Below are positions 24,984-35,574 of a DNA stretch of 64,000 nt, one piece after another; the first letter of the stretch is position 1, and each line of letters opens with the position of its first letter. The notes beneath the pieces are model-generated. The model had not been told where the DNA came from, did no database searches, and saw only the letters and a program-made list of their open reading frames with translations. A program made the position numbers and the translations under genes. This DNA comes from Lolium rigidum. Its lineage: Eukaryota > Streptophyta > Magnoliopsida > Poales > Poaceae. The DNA lies in the NCBI RefSeq assembly GCF_022539505.1, contig NC_061511.1, forward strand, positions 29,522,620 to 29,586,619, read 5' to 3'.

Positions 24984-25346
24984 AAGAAGGTTGGGAGCGA
25001 GTCTCCCGCCGATGAGCTTTTCGTGTCAAGATCCAGCTTCCTGGAGCTGGTGGCGATTGCGGTTCTTCAAAGCCTGTGGGCTAGCGGCCTCTTCTGTTCC
25101 AGGGATGCTGCCTCTCCGTGCGGTGCCCTCCCTCCGGCGACGGTGGTCGGGTGTGCGCGGTGCGGCAGCGACGGATGCGGTGAAGACGGAGGACTAGCGT
25201 TCTCTGGATTCTTCTCTGTAGCTAGGTGGTGCCACCTGGTTGGCCTGTATCCTCTCTATTTTACTCGTATTTGTACTGCTCTGGTTTGTATTTCCTTACC
25301 GTATGAATACAAGTAACGTATGTCTTCGGGCGTACGTTGTCAAAAA
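24984..25346 (+). mobile_element. retroposed fragment with poly(A) and 18-bp target duplication (LINE 3' end or SINE)
   Basis: A ~363-bp segment ends in a run of A (25342-25350). It is flanked by AAAACTTTGATCTAGCTG at 24966-24983 and 25347-25364; the first As are shared with the tail. A long target duplication plus an A tail is the signature of target-primed insertion by LINE machinery. It has no long ORF. The end TACAAGTAACGTATGTCTTC...GTACGTTGTC looks like a LINE 3' UTR. A SINE is possible, but I see no convincing A and B boxes. Confidence 0.75.
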
Positions 25347-25364
25347 AAAACTTTGATCTAGCTG

Positions 25365-26080
25365 TCATGACCATGTATGGTTAAGGCATGCATATCCGGT
25401 GATATTTTGGTAAAATCAGGGGGTAGGCTCAAGCCTATGAAAGCATACCTGGTAGATTCTCCCATGTATGTGCACCACTCCCGTGTTTTATGTTAACGAT
25501 GGAGGTTGCAACGCGAGCATGTTTAGATGTCTACAGTGTCGGGCACATGGCACATCATCAGATACGAGGCATAGTGATGCACGGCTTGGCAAAATACCCT
25601 AGTTTCTCCCACGGCCGACTGGACCGCCGTCACCATAGTGCGCCTCGTCCACTTCCCCTCCGGCCTCCTCGCAACCGGGTGGACCAGCACTAATGCAAGA
25701 GTATCCAATTTCGGAAACTCCCGAATCTAGTGCCCCTCCGGTGATTAGACTAACCTGCCACCACCTGGTGCCCCATCCGCCTGGTGACCGTGAAGCACAC
25801 CAAAAAGAGAGACGGGAGGGATGAACAAGGCGGCGCATGAGGATGGTGGTTAAATTGGCCCATGTCCATGAGCTGCTGCTAGGTACCGCCGGCCATTGAT
25901 CTGTGTAGTACGTACGTACACCCGACATGCACGCAGCTGAGTAAAGGAGGCGCGAAACCCCCATTACAAAATGCCGGCCGTGGATATTTGACTCTAGGGC
26001 CCCAAATACTGTATTTTGTTTCGGGCCGAAAGAAAGGCCGGAACGCCCATGGTTCAGCCCGAATCCCCCAATTCCACATT
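25365..26080. other. intergenic sequence, no gene supported
   Basis: Moderately GC-rich. A long minus-strand open frame across 25599-26375 has arginine/glycine-rich content typical of chance ORFs in GC-rich leader DNA, and I do not call it. Confidence 0.4.
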
Positions 26081-28430
26081 GCCCATCTCCTCTCCTCTCC
26101 TCTCCTCCACACCGTCGCAGCGGAGCGCCGCCGAGGGACCGCGAGCGCCTCCAAGCACGCAGCTTTCCCCACGGCGCTCGCGGCTGACGACGGCCAAGCT
26201 CGCGCCAAGCCTTCCCGGCGAGGTCGCCCCCCGTTCCTAGCCACCGCGGCTCTTCTCCGTCCGGCGGCTGGGCCCCTGAATCCGCACCAGCAGCGCCGTT
26301 TTCCCGTCGCCTCCTGCGTATCCCCGGCTCGTACGCGGCGTCAGGATCGTCGAGGGCCATCCCTGTCCGTACCATGTGACCGTCGCCGTCATGGAGGGCT
26401 TGTACAGGGAGATCGACGCCGACGAAGCGTCACCCACCTCGATTTCCTCGGTCAGTGCCTCCTCCTAGGCGTCGTCTTTCACTTCTCTTCTGCTCTAAGC
26501 CCGCGTTGCTACACTGCTGACGCCGTCGCCAATTTCATCTTGTGTGCTGTGCTGCGTCATGGTGCGTTGAGGGCTGAAGAGCTGGTCTGCTTGGAGGAGA
26601 CGGTCCGCTGGTCTGTTGGCGGCGTCTTCCAGTAACCACCTCCGAAAGCTGCCGCCGTCGACACGTTGCCGAGCTGCTGCTGCTGCTCCTGCCGGCGGCC
26701 GTCACAACCACCTGTTGCAGCCGATGGCCTCCCCAACAAGCTGCTGCAGGTGAGCTCACTCTTCTCCTCCTCCATGTAATTTTGTAAATATTTGTTTCTT
26801 TTTTCCTGTTGAAATCAATGCATAGGCAGTAGAAAAGGCCTGCATGTATGTATGGATGGCAACTTGTTTCAGTGAGTGGAAATTTTGTGTGTGCATACGC
26901 AGTAGATGCGTAGGCACTAGTATGTCCTCATGCAGTAGGTGCGGCTGCTGATTGCCAGAATGATTTCTGTGTAATTGGTGAAAAGACGCGTGTCATTCTG
27001 TGATGTGCAAGTTCTGCCGCTTGGTCTGGTGCAGCACGGTAGGGCCCTGTTGCGGCTCGCTGTCTAGGACGATGAGGCCTCCCTTGCTGAACGGCTGCTT
27101 GGGTCCAGGGTCTGCTATGTACTCCCTACGTCTATAAAATGATGTCTCAACTTTGGACAAATTTGGATGTATGTAGATACTAAAATGGGTCTAGATACAT
27201 CTAAATTTTGACAAAGTCGAGACATCTTTTTATAGACGGATGGAGTATTACTTACTGCTTGGGTGTTTTTTTTTATAACACTCAGTAGTCGGGTCAGAAG
27301 TTGTTTCCTTTGCATGTTGTGTAATATTTGTTCTTAGCTTGCACTCGTCTTTAGTTGAACTTGTGAGTATTTAGCTGCTTGGGTGTATTAAAGTTGTGTT
27401 TGTAAATCCAAGTGTCTTTATTTTTTGCAGCCAGTGTCAAGCTAGGTGCCCCCAAGCCCACCGCGGCAACCTCGCCGCCACGTTCAGGAGCTCGTCGACA
27501 TCGGCATCCATAGGTACCTCCTTGGCAGCACTTGCTGCATTTTTATTTCATATATAGTGCAGAAACTTGTTGTCCATTTGTTCTAGAGATAAATTGAGGT
27601 CCTGGACCTGGGAGTTGTTTGCTGTATTTTTGGTGTGTATGATGTATGAAGCTTTGCTCCATTTATTTCTGTCTTGCTAGATCTCTACACAGATTGAACT
27701 AGCTACCTGTGTAGCTAATTGGTGTTTTCTTCTAACTGCTTAGAACAGCAGTATATGCATGCTCCTGTTAGGTATTACAAGAAGTTGGAGGTTCTCTTTC
27801 ATGTCCTTTTTCTAATTTTGTGGATCTTCATCTCAATTCATTATTTGCTTAAGATTTTTGTAGTAGTCTAAATAAAAAGAAGTTACAATTGCCGTGCTCT
27901 TCATGAACTCTAATTGTCCGCTGTCTGGTTAGCTAATTTTGGACAATTGGCTACTGTTCTTTGATGTGATGGTTAGTGTATAAAGTAAATGCGCGGTCTT
28001 GTTGCTGTCCTCTTAGAGCGCAACTGAGGTCGTTTTGTGGGCCGTCCAGATACTCATGTTCCTATTGTTGTATATACTTAAATAAGATATGTTATTGATC
28101 TGGGGCATTTTTAGTTGACTAACATGAAATTGGCACTAGTTAGGCATATTGGATATTTTTGGTTGTGGTTAAATATTTACCTGCTATGGTTTGAGCGACC
28201 AGAACATCTAGCAAACATGTCGATGTATGAGTGCTAATGTGTTGTGTGGGTTCCTCTTTTTTTTTTTTTTTTTTTGGAAGATTTGACCATGTGTGTTATT
28301 CTTCTTCAAGGGCAATGACGAGGTGTAAATGGCAGAGAAGCTGGAACGCGTAGCTGCACTAGTTGGAAGCTGGAGGACCCAGGGACAAGTGAAAATGAGC
28401 CAAAATTAGAAAGGCTGCCTAGTTTTGGCA
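26080..28430 (+). other. possible spliced transcript with little coding content
   Basis: A CT-rich leader near 26090-26110 is followed by GC-rich sequence with ATG at 26391 (MEGLYREIDADEASPTSISS, 25 codons). A strong donor follows at 26750/26751 (GCTGCAG|GTGAGC). An acceptor at 27429 (TTTTTTGCAG|CCAGTG) and a donor near 27511 (CATAG|GTACCT) bracket an 82-bp GC-rich piece, and another acceptor (TTCTTCAAG|GGCAAT) lies near 28309. The splice signals are good but no long protein results. It may be a long non-coding RNA, the 5' part of a decayed gene, or coincidence. Confidence 0.35.
27122..27245. mobile_element. Stowaway MITE, full length
   Basis: A 124-bp element runs from CTCCCTACGTCTATAAAATG to the complementary TTTTTATAGACGGATGGAG, flanked by TA at 27120-27121 and 27246-27247. 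It lies in the putative intron of the 26-28 kb transcript. Confidence 0.9.
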
Positions 28431-28917
28431 CTCATTTAGTCATTTGCATCGTTGAGAGAGAGAAAATCGGCAGCTTCACTTGTACGTGGGGTGCAGCAAC
28501 CAGCAAGCGTTGGCTTCAGTTTTGCGTGCAGTTTGGCGAGAGAGAGAGAAGGGAGAAATGATGGATTCCATGCCCGAGCGAGTGTTCTTTTGGAGGCACA
28601 TGCAATTATTTTGAGCCAGCTGTTTCCATCGCGACGCGGTTCCAAGACGAAGCTGCAATTAGCCCGTGCGCAGCTGCCTCGCAATTAATACGCAAATTAA
28701 GGTGGCTTTTGTTATTCCGAAGCGCGCGCGTTTGTTCGTTCGGGAACACCGCTCCGCTGGCACTGCAAGGTCCACATACTCGAGTTGAATCGTCACCCAG
28801 ATGACGGTTGCCAAATCGATCGATCCGCTGCATGATATTCCCAACCAATCAAGGTTTTCTAGGTACGAGGGACCCACGTACGTATGTACCTTGGGGCAAA
28901 TATATTGCGTAAACGTA
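28431..28917. other. intergenic sequence
   Basis: No gene recognised. A 19-T run lies just upstream at about 28256-28274 and short GA tracts occur at 28455 and 28541. Confidence 0.4.
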
Positions 28918-29185
28918 TTATTGATCACGGAAGAAGGGCCTTATTAGCTCCCACACCTGGAATGGCTCCCTGGTGCAGGCAAGTGCAATCCCCAAGTGCC
29001 TAGTGCAGACCATGATCCGGCTGCCGTTGTTGCCATCTGGAAGGCACAGTCTGATGGCATCCCAGTCCGCGATGCTGGATAGTTCTTGCTCGAGGACGAT
29101 GAGATACTTGTGCTGGCTGACTTGTCGCACGAGCTCCGACTCGTCGTCGTGCTGGCGGCGGTGGAGGTGAGAAGTGAAGTGGCTC
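28918..29185 (-). pseudogene. NLR resistance-gene fragment (NB-ARC, kinase-2 to RNBS-B)
   Basis: On the minus strand one frame reads SELVRQVSQHKYLIVLEQEL, SSIADWDAIRLCLPDGNNGS, RIMVCTRHLGIALACTREPF and QVWELI, then a stop at 28918. The order matches the NB-ARC domain of plant CC-NLR immune receptors: the hydrophobic kinase-2 strand (YLIVL), then the DW...LP segment and RNBS-B (NGSRIMVCTR). The kinase-2 aspartates that coordinate Mg-ATP are replaced (LIVLEQE where LIVLDD is usual). The P-loop before it and the GLPL and MHD motifs after it are absent, so this is a non-functional piece of under 90 residues. It lies about 60 bp downstream of the carboxylesterase end. Confidence 0.75.
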
Positions 29186-29241
29186 CTAGAATGAATACAT
29201 GGGAAGATCGAAAGGAATTGGGCGGAGGTCCACCGGCAGTT

Positions 29242-30246
29242 TCACAAGGACGATGAGCAGGTGGATCCTAGAATGAATCCATCCTGTCTTCCTTTGATGA
29301 AGGAGACGACGGCGTCCATCTCCTTGTCCGCCTTGTGGCCCTGGCCGGATTTCTCGAGGAAGTACGCATGCCCCTCGCCGTGGGTCTGGTGCAGCAGCGC
29401 CTCCTGGCCTCCCCACGCGCTCCCCCTCAGCGTCTCCACGTACCTCCGGGTTCTGTCCCGCAGCGTGTCTAGGTCCCCCACGGTGACCAGAGCTTGCCGG
29501 CAGCCGAGCGTCGCCCACTGCTTCGCCGGCATCGCCAGCGGGTTGATGAACGGGTGGTCGATCCCGTACCTCCCGGCGCACACGAAGGCCCACGTCTCCT
29601 CTCCACGCTCCGCGCGCGCGAGCCTGGGGTTCGTGCCCTCGGACGGCAGGAGATCCCTGCCGCGGAAGTAGGGGTGCAGGAGCGCCATCCCCTCGACCTC
29701 GATCCGGGCGCTGCCGCTGCCGGCCATCATCGCCACGTTGTGCGCGATGTTGGCGCCGGCGCTGTCGCCCACGACAAAGATGCGCGCGGAGTCGCTTTGC
29801 TCGGCCAGCCACGGCTCCGTCCCAGCGGGCGAGCAGCTGGACAGGGTCTAGCGGAGCGCGGCCCACGCGTCGTGGTAGGCGGCCGGCAGCGGGTGCTCGG
29901 GCGCGAGGCGGTAGTCGACGCACACGGCGACGACGCCCGCCGCGGCTACGTGCGCGTTGAGGAAGCGGTAGTAGACGGCGGAGAGGGCGGTTTGGACGAC
30001 GAAGGCGCCGCCGTGGAAGTAGACGAGGACGGGGAGCTTCTTGGAGGGCGGGACGCCCTTGGGCAGGTAGAGCCTCGCGGCGAGGCCGGCGTCAGCGTCG
30101 ATGAGGACGTCCTTGCAGGTGACCCCGGTGGCGGCGTCCACGCCGGCGCTGGCTCTGGAGGAGCCCATGAGGCGGTGGACGCGCCCGCTCTTGTAGCGCA
30201 CGAGGAAGGGCGAGAAGTTGAAGTCGACCTCCGTGTCCGGATCCAT
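29242..30246 (-). pseudogene. CXE-type carboxylesterase (alpha/beta hydrolase) with one premature stop
   Basis: From ATG at 30246 (MDPDTEVDFNFSPF) the frame runs to a stop at 29242, 334 codons, a normal length for plant carboxylesterase/GID1-like hydrolases. Family marks are complete: oxyanion HGG at residues 78-80, YRLAPEHPLPAAYHDAW at 112-128, nucleophile motif GDSAG at 160-164 (Ser162), the acid in LDTLRDR (Asp260) and the base in GEGHAYF (His293). Codon 133 is TAG (plus strand CTA at 29848-29850) where the family usually has Trp (ALRW). It is the only defect: the frame is the same before and after. The change is C-to-T in a CAG context on the plus strand. In-frame sequence upstream to 30330 is probably leader. 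Substrate unknown; such enzymes hydrolyse small esters in the cytosol. Confidence 0.85.
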
Positions 30247-30286
30247 GGCCAGCCCAGAATCGCGTTCGAGTTTTCGACAAGGCCGG

Positions 30287-30556
30287 GATGCGATTGCAGT
30301 TTTGCTTGGAGCGGAGCACGCCAAGATCACCGGTTCCTACCGGGGTTCCATCTGCCATTCAATGATGCATGGTGATTCGGAAAAGAAAGAGATGTAGTAT
30401 GAGTTGTTTGGCTGTATTAGCTGCCGAGCCGTCGATCCCTGGTGTCGTATCATACTGACAGCATAATACTATCGTACATTACGCATAAAAGAACTCTCAC
30501 GGTGGGTGGGAACATGATTGATCTAGATTTGAGATGCGATTGCAGTTTTGCTTGGA
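30287..30556. repeat. 24-bp direct repeat beside the carboxylesterase start
   Basis: Positions 30287-30310 and 30533-30556 are identical over 24 bp (starting GATGCGATTGCAG), 246 bp apart. Similarity continues weakly afterwards (AAGATCACC). The left copy lies in the presumed leader of the carboxylesterase. Confidence 0.85.
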
Positions 30557-30569
30557 AGATCACCCGGGA

Positions 30570-32110
30570 CTCATCAGCAGGAGCGATACAGTGCGCGCGC
30601 ATCAGTGTACTAATTCGAATTGATTAATAGGAAACTCTCTTTGTCAAGCGGGCTGTAGCTAGTTAGCCACCACGTTTTCTATCCATCCCGGAGCACGGCC
30701 GGCCTACTACCACGTCACCCACACCATGTGCAGCTTCTTTAACGGAAATCCCTTACAGCCGCATATAACACGCCTACCAGTATTCTCATGTGGGCTGGAA
30801 AATAGGCCCATACTTAGAAGTTACCCCACAAAAGGGTATTCCGAAAATTTGGCCCAGTACTCTCCAAAACAATGGTGAAGCAGCTACATCTTAGATCACC
30901 ATTGTAGGAACATGTGTAGCGGAAATTCAATTCGGGTCCTGAGTGTATATAATCACTATCAAAAAAATTATGTTTCAAAATGTCGAAAAAATTTGACAAA
31001 AAATTCTACATGTACATCTTCATAAATATGTGTGTTTGTCAAGTTTCGTGAGAAACTAATATTTTCTATGGTCTATGTAAAAGGGAATATTCGTCTTCTG
31101 AAAAGCCTTATTTTAAGCATTGATTTTTTTTATTTTTTACATATGTCATACGAAAAGCCGATTTTTCATGAAATGACTTTGTAAGTACGTAGCACGTGAA
31201 GATGTATGTGCAATTTTTTGTTTCAACTTTTTTGAAATTTTAAAATATGTGTAACATGTATTTTAAAATAAAAGAAGCATATGTTCCCATGTGCGAAAAC
31301 ACCACTCCCCATGTTTAGCAAGTTCTTATGGTCACACTGGATCTTTCAGATGCAAATTTATTTCTAACTTTACATGTAAGTTAACTAATCATCACTCTCT
31401 TGGCATTTATGTACACACTAGGATCTGACACTACCATATATTTTGCAATATGTTTCATGACAAAAGTAATTGTAGGGATTACCATTACCGGATTCCTTTG
31501 AAATTCAAATCGCCCGACAATAAAAATAAGTAGTTAATGTCCTCACTGAGGTTTCAAAAACCATGGGTCTATCAAATATACGTATTATTAAATTTTCTAT
31601 TGCATCAATGTACTATTTTTCATGTGAAAATAATAATACTTTTTGAAGTCTTTTGTGTCTAACCAAGTGCCAAAGTTTGATAGAAATTTTTGTGGGGCTG
31701 AAAACACGAATCATGCTAAAACTTTGACTAATTTTAGATTTCGCATAAATATTATAAATATGTTCAAGCAATTTTATTGAACGAGTGTGCATGGGCAACG
31801 GCCCCCAAGAAGCTCCACCAATGTGAACAAGGTTTCTTGGTGTCGTGTCTCCCTAGGCTCCCCAACATTTGTGGGCCGTCTCTGAAGGCTCCCCTGATGC
31901 TCCATAGAGGTCATCGCGTGTCTCCAGCCCACGCTAATTGGGCAACCGGTTGCTACGAATCCTTGCCCGTCGCCCGATTTCCACCACATTAGTCTCAATT
32001 TGTTAGCTTAACCACATTAGTCAAAGAAGTGCAATATTGAGGGACTCTAGCTGCACGATGTGCGTGTGTGGGTCCGCTGCATGTGCGAAGGATGTTTTAT
32101 TCTTCTCTTC
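30570..32110. other. AT-rich intergenic DNA with a MITE-like stretch
   Basis: No gene. 30900-31310 is a diverged AT-rich block (GACAAAAAATTCTACATGTA ... ACATGTATTTTAAAATAAAA ... AACACCACTCCCC) of a kind often seen as MITEs in grass DNA, but I cannot define ends or target duplications. 31760-32030 is unremarkable. Confidence 0.35.
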
Positions 32111-32816
32111 CTCACTACTGGTTGGAAAATGGCCGAGAGAGAGAGAGAGAGCGGCGATGGCGGCGGTGCTTGGAGGATATTATTGCCTCTGGGGGTCAGC
32201 TTGCACGCCGGCGCCGAGGGTGAGGCATGGTTCCTTTTTCGTCTATTTTACTGCTCTTTCGTGATTTCTCTTAAGATCTGATTGCTATTTGTCCTCTGCA
32301 GCTTGTGGTTTGATTACCCCTACTGTTTCTGGCCAGAAGTAAGGGTGTCCTCCTTCTACGTCTCCTTTGTTGCCTCCGGCTCGTGGCATGCAGGATATCT
32401 CTACTCGATTGCAGGGCAGGTCGCCGTGTCGGGGCGGTGGCGTCTACTAACCAGAGAGGACCACCGCTAGCGAGCAGGAAGCATGGACTTTGGTCCACCT
32501 CGCCGGAGTTGTGGCATCCGGTGCCCATTCTAGACCCCAAGATCATCATCCCTTGCGGTAATAAGGTGAGCGTGACTCCCTCCATCACTTTCAATCTCAT
32601 TGAATTTCTTTCCCAATGCCTCACTCAACCACAAACTCCTCCTCGAATTTTCCTCCTTGATGTGTGCAGTGATTTCTAGGAGGAGTGGAACTCTCGAGCG
32701 GTAGTAGGCGAATGTTGCCTCGCCCTCGCTGCGGAATCGCGCCCGTGCAGTCACGGGGAAAGCAATAGTTGGTGGCCGCAACGAGGACGGAGAGCAGGTC
32801 CTCGATGAGCGGAGCT
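32111..32816 (+). other. gene-like fragment with splice signals, not recognised
   Basis: A (GA)n tract at 32133-32151 precedes GC-rich sequence. An acceptor near 32300 (TCCTCTGCAG|CTTGTGG) opens a frame reading LWFDYPYCFWPEVRVSSFYV and SFVASGSWHAGYLYSIAGQV before a stop. A donor (AATAAG|GTGAGC) lies near 32566. There is no continuous protein, and it could be a captured or decayed gene fragment. Confidence 0.25.
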
Positions 32817-33309
32817 AGTCATATCTACTCCTACATCCTCTTAAGACGTGTGCTAATTATCTGGTAATATCCATCAAAGTAAATTGTCAAGGCACTCGAT
32901 AGATCTAAGGGTCTAGTATTTGGGAGCTCCATCCATTTTGCTGTCAAATCGGGAAGCACTTGCGATTTTATGGCATTTCTTTTCTCACATGTGATGTCTC
33001 AAGGGGAAAGCTCGATTCCTCAAAAGGAGACACGTCTTGATGCTTCATGATTGTTGAGTATATTCGACAAGGGCGCCTCATTGACCACTACGATCGGGTG
33101 CTCCGAAAATTAGTGGCGCAACTTCCTTGCTGTCATGAAGACTCCGTACGCAAGGTTTTGGTACTGCGGGTACCGTTGCTTGGAGGGAGATAGCACCTCG
33201 CTCAAGAAGTACACGGCCACTGAACCCCATGAACTTTTCCTTCTTCAGGTCGCTCGACTACGAGAGCCGTGCTAACCACATGAAGTCGATGCCGATGCTT
33301 CCGCCGTCT
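32817..33309 (-). pseudogene. gypsy retrotransposon RNase H and linker remnant
   Basis: On the minus strand, with a few frame changes and stops, the sequence reads VVSTALVVERPEEGKVHGVQ, VYFLSEVLSPSKQRYPQYQN, LAYGVFMTARKLRH, APLSNILNNHEASRRVSF, SQVLPDLTAKWMEL and LTIYFDGYY. This is the RNase H domain and following linker of a plant Ty3/gypsy polyprotein (usually SEVLSPSKQRYPHYQKLAYG... and WTMYFDGS). Reverse transcriptase before it and integrase after it are missing. It directly abuts the solo LTR at 33326 and is probably part of the same decayed element as 34927-35574. Confidence 0.85.
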
Positions 33310-33325
33310 AATCCGAATAGATCAG

Positions 33326-34921
33326 TGATGGCGTGTATTTCACACGTTCGTTGGGCAACCCCAAGAGGAAGGTATGATGCGCACAGCAGCAAGTTTTCCC
33401 TCAGAAAGAAACCAAGGTTTATCGAACCAGGAGGAGCCAAGAAGCACGTTGAAGGTTGATGGCGGCGGGATGTAGTGCGGCGCAACACCAGGGATTCCGG
33501 CGCCAACGTGGAACCTGCACAACACAACCAAAGTACTTTGCCCCAACGAAACAGTGAGGTTGTCAATCTCACCGGCTTGCTGTAACAAAGGATTAACCGT
33601 ATTGTGTGGAAGATGATTGTTTGCAGAGAAAATAGTAAAACAAGTATTGCAGCAGATTTGTATTTCAGTATTAAAAGAATGGACCGGGGTCCACAGTTCA
33701 CTAGAGGTGTCTCTCCCATAAGATAAAAGCATGTTGGGTGAACAAATTACAGTCGGGCAATTGACAAATAGAGAGGGCATAACAATGCACATACATGACA
33801 TGATAAGTATAGTGAGATTTAATTGGGCATTACGACAAAGTACATAGACCGCCATCCAACTGCATCTATGCCTAAAAAGTCCACCTTCGAGGTTATCGTC
33901 CGAACCCCCTCCGGTATTAAGTTGCTAACAACGGACAATTGCATTAAGTATGGTGCGTAATGTAATCAACAACTACATCCTCGGACATAGCGCCAATGTT
34001 TTATCCCTAGTGGCAACGAGCACAACACAACCTTAGAACTTTCGTCACCTGTCCCAGGTGTCAATGCGGGCATGAACCCACTATCGAGCATAAATACTCC
34101 CTCTTGGAGTTAAAAGCAAAAACTTGGCCAGAGCCTCTACTAGTAACGGAGAGCATGCAAGATCATAAACAACACATATGTAATAACTTGATAATTAACA
34201 TGACATGGTATTCTCTATCCATCGGATCCCGACAAACACAACATAGAGTATTACGGATAGATGATCTTGATCATGTTAGGCAGCTCACAAGATCCAACAA
34301 TGAAGCACAATGAGGAGAAGACAACCATCTAGCTACTGCTATGGACCCATAGTCCGGGGGTGAACTACTCACTCATCACTCCGGAGGCGACCATGGCGGT
34401 GTAGAGTCCTCCGGGAGATGAATCCCCTCTCCGGCGAGGGTGCCGGAGGAGATCTCCAGAATCCCCCGAGATGGGATCGGCGGCGGCGGCGTCTCAGTAA
34501 GGTTTTCCGTATCGTGGTTTTTCGCCTCAGGGGTTTCGCGACGGAGGCTTTAAGTAGGCGGAAGGGCAGAGTCGGGGGCCCGACGAGGGGCCCACACCAT
34601 AGGCGGCGCGGGCCCCCCTTGGCCGCGCCGCCTTGTGGTGTCGCCACCTCGTGGCCCCACTTCGTATGTTCTTCGGTCTTCGGAAGTTCCGTGGAAAAAT
34701 AGGCCCACGGGTCTTCGTTTCGTCCAATTCCGAGAATATTTCGTTACTAGGATTTCTGAAACCAAAAACAGCGAAAACGAGAGCTGGCACTTCGGCATCT
34801 TGTTAATAGGTTAGTTCCAGAAAATGCACGAATATGACATAAAGTGTGCATAAAACATGTAGGTATCATCAATAATATGGCATAGAACATAAGAAATTAT
34901 CGATACGTCGGAGACGTATCA
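33326..34921 (-). mobile_element. solo LTR of the 18-25 kb retrotransposon family
   Basis: This 1,596-bp sequence matches both LTRs of the 6.7 kb element from end to end (TGATGGCGTGTATTTCACAC ... GAGACGTATCA). It is flanked by the 5-bp duplication ATCAG (33321-33325 and 34922-34926). The perfect duplication shows a real insertion followed by LTR-LTR recombination that removed the interior. It is nested in a decayed gypsy element. Confidence 0.95.
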
Positions 34922-34926
34922 ATCAG

Positions 34927-35574
34927 CTCTGATCGAAAAAGGGTTCCTCGCATTCCGACGTTGAAGTTGAAGCCTCCGATCCCCAGATCCACCCCTGCTA
35001 AAGTCGCCAAAAACCGAGAGAAGGGCGGGTGGGTGCGGAAAAAAATTGAATGATCTGAAATGCACTTGATTACCCGATCTAGTCGAGTTGTTGCTTGAAG
35101 AAGAGGTCGTCGAATCCGTGCTTTCAACACCCAAGCTTTCCACATACGGCGCCAATTAACAATGGGTAACCTTATCAATTTCCATAATGATGGACTTGGG
35201 TTTTGAGGAAGGAGAACACTGGTGAATTCAAAGACAGGTCAATTAAACTAGGTAGCGAATGATAAGTATGATCAAGAGCGAATCGCCGATATTGTATTAT
35301 CGAGAATTAGGGTTATAGGATGTTGCGAGTTGTGGAATCTCTCCCTCTCGGTGGCTCCTCCTAGCCCATATATACTAGTCTAGATCTCAGAGTCCACCTC
35401 GAGGTCTAGTTACATCATGTAAGTTGGTTTACCCGATATGGGCCTATCTCTTCTATTATATAGGAACTGAGCTTCAACTTCATGTAAGTTTCTTCACGGG
35501 CCTTCGCCTATTTCTTCCTGGGATTTGTACCATCGATGGTAATAATGAGTACCCGATATGGTATACCCATGACA
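34927..35574 (-). mobile_element. gypsy 5' LTR, primer site and leader, decayed
   Basis: On the minus strand a TG at 35574 opens a ~418-bp LTR (TGTCATGGGTATACCATATC), ending near 35157. It is followed by a primer-site-like ATTGGCGCCGTATGTGG (35140-35156), the common ATTGGCGCCGTCTGTGGGAA form of plant gypsy elements with mutations. About 210 bp of leader follow to the solo LTR insertion point. Beyond the solo LTR the RNase H remnant continues in the same orientation, so gag, protease and reverse transcriptase were lost by internal deletion. I found no matching 3' LTR. Confidence 0.65.

Noticed and set aside
25599..26375. 258-codon minus-strand open frame
   Set aside because: Arg/Gly-rich with no motif, over GC-rich leader DNA with splice-like signals on the plus strand. 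Typical chance ORF.
29494..30375. 293-codon plus-strand open frame opposite the carboxylesterase
   Set aside because: Antisense shadow of a GC-rich gene. The minus strand carries all catalytic motifs of the family.
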